From: an uncultured Roseobacter sp.
GTDB taxonomy: Bacteria > Pseudomonadota > Alphaproteobacteria > Rhodobacterales > Rhodobacteraceae
Direction: 5' to 3'
Length of the DNA stretch: 64,000 nt
Assembly (NCBI GenBank): GCA_947488305.1
Contig: CANKZM010000003.1
Location: 496,001-560,000 of the forward strand
Part shown: in pieces, positions 62,027 through 64,000 of the stretch
How the letters are laid out: every line of letters begins with the position of its first letter
How positions within the stretch are numbered: position 1 is the stretch's first letter
Made by a program: the position numbers and the translations under genes
The notes under the pieces: model-generated
Seen by the model: the letters and a program-made list of their open reading frames with translations, nothing else
What the model was told of the DNA's origin: nothing
Database searches by the model: none

Positions 62027-63055
62027 TCAGCCATGACGCAAAAGCGTTAGTAAATTGGCGATATCCTCAGGCAAATCAGCCTCAAACCGAAGTTTTTCGC
62101 CCGTAACGGGGTGTTCAAATCCCAAAACTGCCGCGTGAAGTGCTTGGCGATTGAAACTACCGACGGCTTGGGCCGCTTCGGGCGTTAACGCTTTCGCGGG
62201 CAGTTTGCGCCTGCCGCCATATGTCGGGTCTCCGATCAGGGCGTGCCCGGCGTGCGTCATATGCACTCGGATCTGGTGGGTCCGCCCCGTTTCCAACCAG
62301 CATTCCATCAGAGCGATCACAGGAGGTATGCCAAACCTCTCAACCGTACGTGCACGGGTCACAGCGTGACGGCCACCATCGAAAAGGACCGCTTGGCGCT
62401 GACGATCGGTCTTATGACGCGCAAGATGAGTCGTGAGCTTGAGGATATTGCCTTGTTCGAAACTGGCGCCCCGCACTCCCCTCAACCTGGGATCACTCGC
62501 ATCCGGCACGCCGTAGACCAGACAGTTGTAGTAACGCTCAACCCGGTGCGCTTCGAATTGCGCTGCGAGACCGTGATGTGCCGCATCCGATTTGGCGACC
62601 ACCAAAAGGCCACTTGTGTCCTTGTCGATCCGGTGCACGATCCCTGGTCGCTTCATGCCTCCGACGCCCGACAACTCGTCACCGCAGTGTGCCAACAAAG
62701 CATTGACCAAAGTGCCAGACGGCGTGCCCGGTGCCGGATGGACGACCATACCCGCCGGCTTGTTCACAACGACAAGATCGGCGTCTTCAAAAATGATATC
62801 CAACTCAATGTCTTCTGGAAGGATATGACTGTCTTGCGCTTCTTGGACGACCACACAAATCTCTGCGCCAGCATGCACCCGCGCCTTCGGGTCACGCCAC
62901 ACAGTACCGTCAACGGTAATCGCGCCTTGGTCCAGTAATCGCGCTAATCGCGTGCGTGAAAGGGACGCCTCCTCTGGAACATCACGTGCCAGCGCCTTAT
63001 CAAGACGAGGGGGCGGTGCCTCTTCAATCACAAAACGGATTTCACGTAACGACAT
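62027..63055 (-). CDS. rluD: RluD-type 23S rRNA pseudouridine synthase
   Basis: 342 residues from the ATG at 63055. An N-terminal S4 domain (RLDKALARDV ... SRTRLARLLDQGAITVDG) precedes the catalytic domain with GIVHRIDKDTSGLLVVAKSD, in which Asp after Arg-Ile is the catalytic residue, and LETGRTHQIRVHM. RluD modifies helix 69 of 23S rRNA; the paralogue identity (RluC versus RluD) is inferred. Its start codon overlaps that of the divergent gene. The frame upstream of 63055 is open but runs through that gene. Confidence 0.9.
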   Translation of the reverse strand: MSLREIRFVIEEAPPPRLDKALARDVPEEASLSRTRLARLLDQGAITVDGTVWRDPKARVHAGAEICVVVQEAQDSHILPEDIELDIIFEDADLVVVNKPAGMVVHPAPGTPSGTLVNALLAHCGDELSGVGGMKRPGIVHRIDKDTSGLLVVAKSDAAHHGLAAQFEAHRVERYYNCLVYGVPDASDPRLRGVRGASFEQGNILKLTTHLARHKTDRQRQAVLFDGGRHAVTRARTVERFGIPPVIALMECWLETGRTHQIRVHMTHAGHALIGDPTYGGRRKLPAKALTPEAAQAVGSFNRQALHAAVLGFEHPVTGEKLRFEADLPEDIANLLTLLRHG

Positions 63056-63362
63056 GCAACACCCCGAAAAAGACTCTGACGCAAAGTTGCCCGAGCCGAC
63101 CAACCTGCGCTTTTTGCGCCGGCTGGTCACTGTACTGACGGCGACGATGATTGCGGGTGTTTTAATCATCATCGGACTGATTGTCATGCGCTTCTATGAC
63201 GTCCCGCCCATCTTGCCCGAAACCATCGCCCTTCCAAACGGCGCAGGCGCAGTTTCATTTACGCAAGGCCCCAATTGGTACGCTGTTGTCACGGATAGGG
63301 ATCAAATCCTGCTATTCGATCGCGTAACAGGGCGGCTTACGCAAACAGTTGACATTGAGTAG
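63054..63362 (+). CDS. Small single-helix membrane protein (possibly DUF6476)
   Basis: 102 residues: charged N-terminus (EPTNLRFLRRLVTVLTATMIAGVLIIIGLIVMRF holds the helix at about 22-44) and a small periplasmic or cytoplasmic beta domain (GAGAVSFTQGPNWYAVVTDRDQILLFDRVTGRL). I think it matches a family seen beside rluD in Rhodobacteraceae, but I cannot check it. No ribosome site precedes the ATG, which overlaps the rluD start by two bases, so leaderless translation is possible. Confidence 0.75.
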   Translation: MQHPEKDSDAKLPEPTNLRFLRRLVTVLTATMIAGVLIIIGLIVMRFYDVPPILPETIALPNGAGAVSFTQGPNWYAVVTDRDQILLFDRVTGRLTQTVDIE

Positions 63363-63750
63363 TCATTCCAGGCCAAAAACCTCACGCTTCACAACTCTAA
63401 CCCTGTGCCTTGATCCGGGCCGTTCAGGCACCGAAACCGTTACTGCTTTGTATTGTTAATTGGGATCTAGACACGACCAACTGAGCGGAGCTTAGTCGCA
63501 GCAGGCTGGTTGGTGCGGTTACGATTCGTGTAGATCGCCGAGATCCAGCCTGGCAAATTCGCGATTTTTAGTTCCCCCATTGCTTGGTCGAATTACCTTC
63601 ACCTCGCTGGCGTGGCTTCAAAGGGCTGGATCAATATCAAGCACGCCTTCTTTGTCTTCGGCAAAAGTGCGCTGCTTTTTGGTGCCAGCGTTCGCATTTC
63701 GAGGCGGTCGAGGGTATTGCTCAACAGGAACAAGCTAGGAGCAAGAACCA
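63363..63750. other. Spacer upstream of bactofilin
   Basis: About 390 bases. No supported gene. The bactofilin ribosome site TAGGAG is at 63736-63741. A promoter could not be assigned. Confidence 0.4.
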
Positions 63751-64000
63751 ATGTCCGAGACTGTGATTCAAGAGGACTTGACCATTCAAGGGAACCTTTC
63801 TGCCAAGGATGGGGCAATCTCCGTCGGGGGAAACATTACCGGCGACATAGAAGCCAGAACGGTAGCGGTAATTGCTCGAGGTGTCGTCAAAGGTGCGATA
63901 AACGCGAAAGAAGTGAATATTGCTGGCCTTCTCGAAGGGAACGTAAAGTGCAGCGCGCTGACTTTGGGTGAAAAATCCGAGTTGAAAGCTGATGTGACTG
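63751..64000 (+). CDS. Bactofilin (3' truncated by window edge)
   Basis: The first 83 codons only; the frame stays open to the window end. It begins MSETVIQEDLTIQGNLSAKD and continues with the short repeating beta-helix rungs of bactofilins (ISVGGNITGDIEARTVAVIA, VVKGAINAKEVNIAGLLEGN). TAGGAG precedes the ATG. Bactofilins polymerise without nucleotides into cytoskeletal filaments tied to cell shape or envelope work. Confidence 0.9.
   Translation, partial: MSETVIQEDLTIQGNLSAKDGAISVGGNITGDIEARTVAVIARGVVKGAINAKEVNIAGLLEGNVKCSALTLGEKSELKADVT

Overview
The window is chromosomal DNA of an alphaproteobacterium, most probably a marine Rhodobacteraceae (Roseobacter group). The inference rests on several points: a full Mrp antiporter with fused A and B subunits, his genes in the order hisB-hisH-hisA-hisF-hisE, VPLPA-type C-terminal sorting tails, the tctCBA uptake system, an RpoH-type sigma factor and the helicase/S4/ferredoxin/CarD run. 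The species was not identified.

Layout. 1-2.6 kb: the 3' part of pyruvate carboxylase. 2.6-10.9 kb is the most accessory-looking stretch. It holds a VPLPA-tailed secreted protein, tRNA-Gly, a predicted toxin-like protein, a C-type lectin protein with a similar tail, a diheme cytochrome c plus cytochrome c' pair with a divergent LysR regulator, a nitroreductase, and several spacers of 0.4-0.7 kb with no convincing gene. 11.0-15.8 kb is one tightly overlapping operon for a succinate dehydrogenase/fumarate reductase-like complex plus a two-subunit class I hydratase. 15.8-21.8 kb holds a TSUP permease and LysR regulator divergent from tctC-tctB-tctA-MFS. Together these look like a carboxylic acid uptake and oxidation locus. 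22.0-27.9 kb is mrpABCDEFG.

28.1-32.5 kb: a small periplasmic protein and a stand-alone RAM domain protein, then histidine biosynthesis (hisB, hisH, hisA, hisF, hisE) with a DUF2147-like gene inserted on the other strand. 32.5-38.5 kb: CoA-binding protein, zinc-ribbon protein, rRNA methyltransferase, tRNA-Tyr, aminotransferase, glycosyltransferase-like protein, and O-acetylhomoserine sulfhydrylase. 38.5-45.2 kb: SIMPL protein, a large bitopic protein with PilM/GspL-like and PilP/GspC-like ends, hpd with a divergent Lrp regulator, and a KefB/C-type exchanger. 45.2-53.4 kb: cobT and cobS, carD, fdxA, an S4 protein, a Suv3-like helicase, a TPR protein, SCP2 and a lysophospholipase-like hydrolase. 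53.4-64 kb: ligase-associated exonuclease and ATP-dependent DNA ligase, an amidohydrolase, a duplicated-domain envelope protein, pepF, a membrane protein, rpoH behind a heat-shock-type promoter, rluD-type pseudouridine synthase, a small membrane protein and the 5' end of a bactofilin.

The best candidates for something new are the toxin-like protein at 4310-5410, the SDH-like/hydratase operon whose flavoprotein lacks the usual FAD-linking histidine, and the PilM/PilP-like hybrid at 39378-41612. Several inverted repeats next to regulators also stand out: 42788-42834, 47787-47807 and 18614-18642. No CRISPR array, intact insertion sequence, prophage or rRNA operon was seen. All functional calls come from reading motifs and context; no database search was run.
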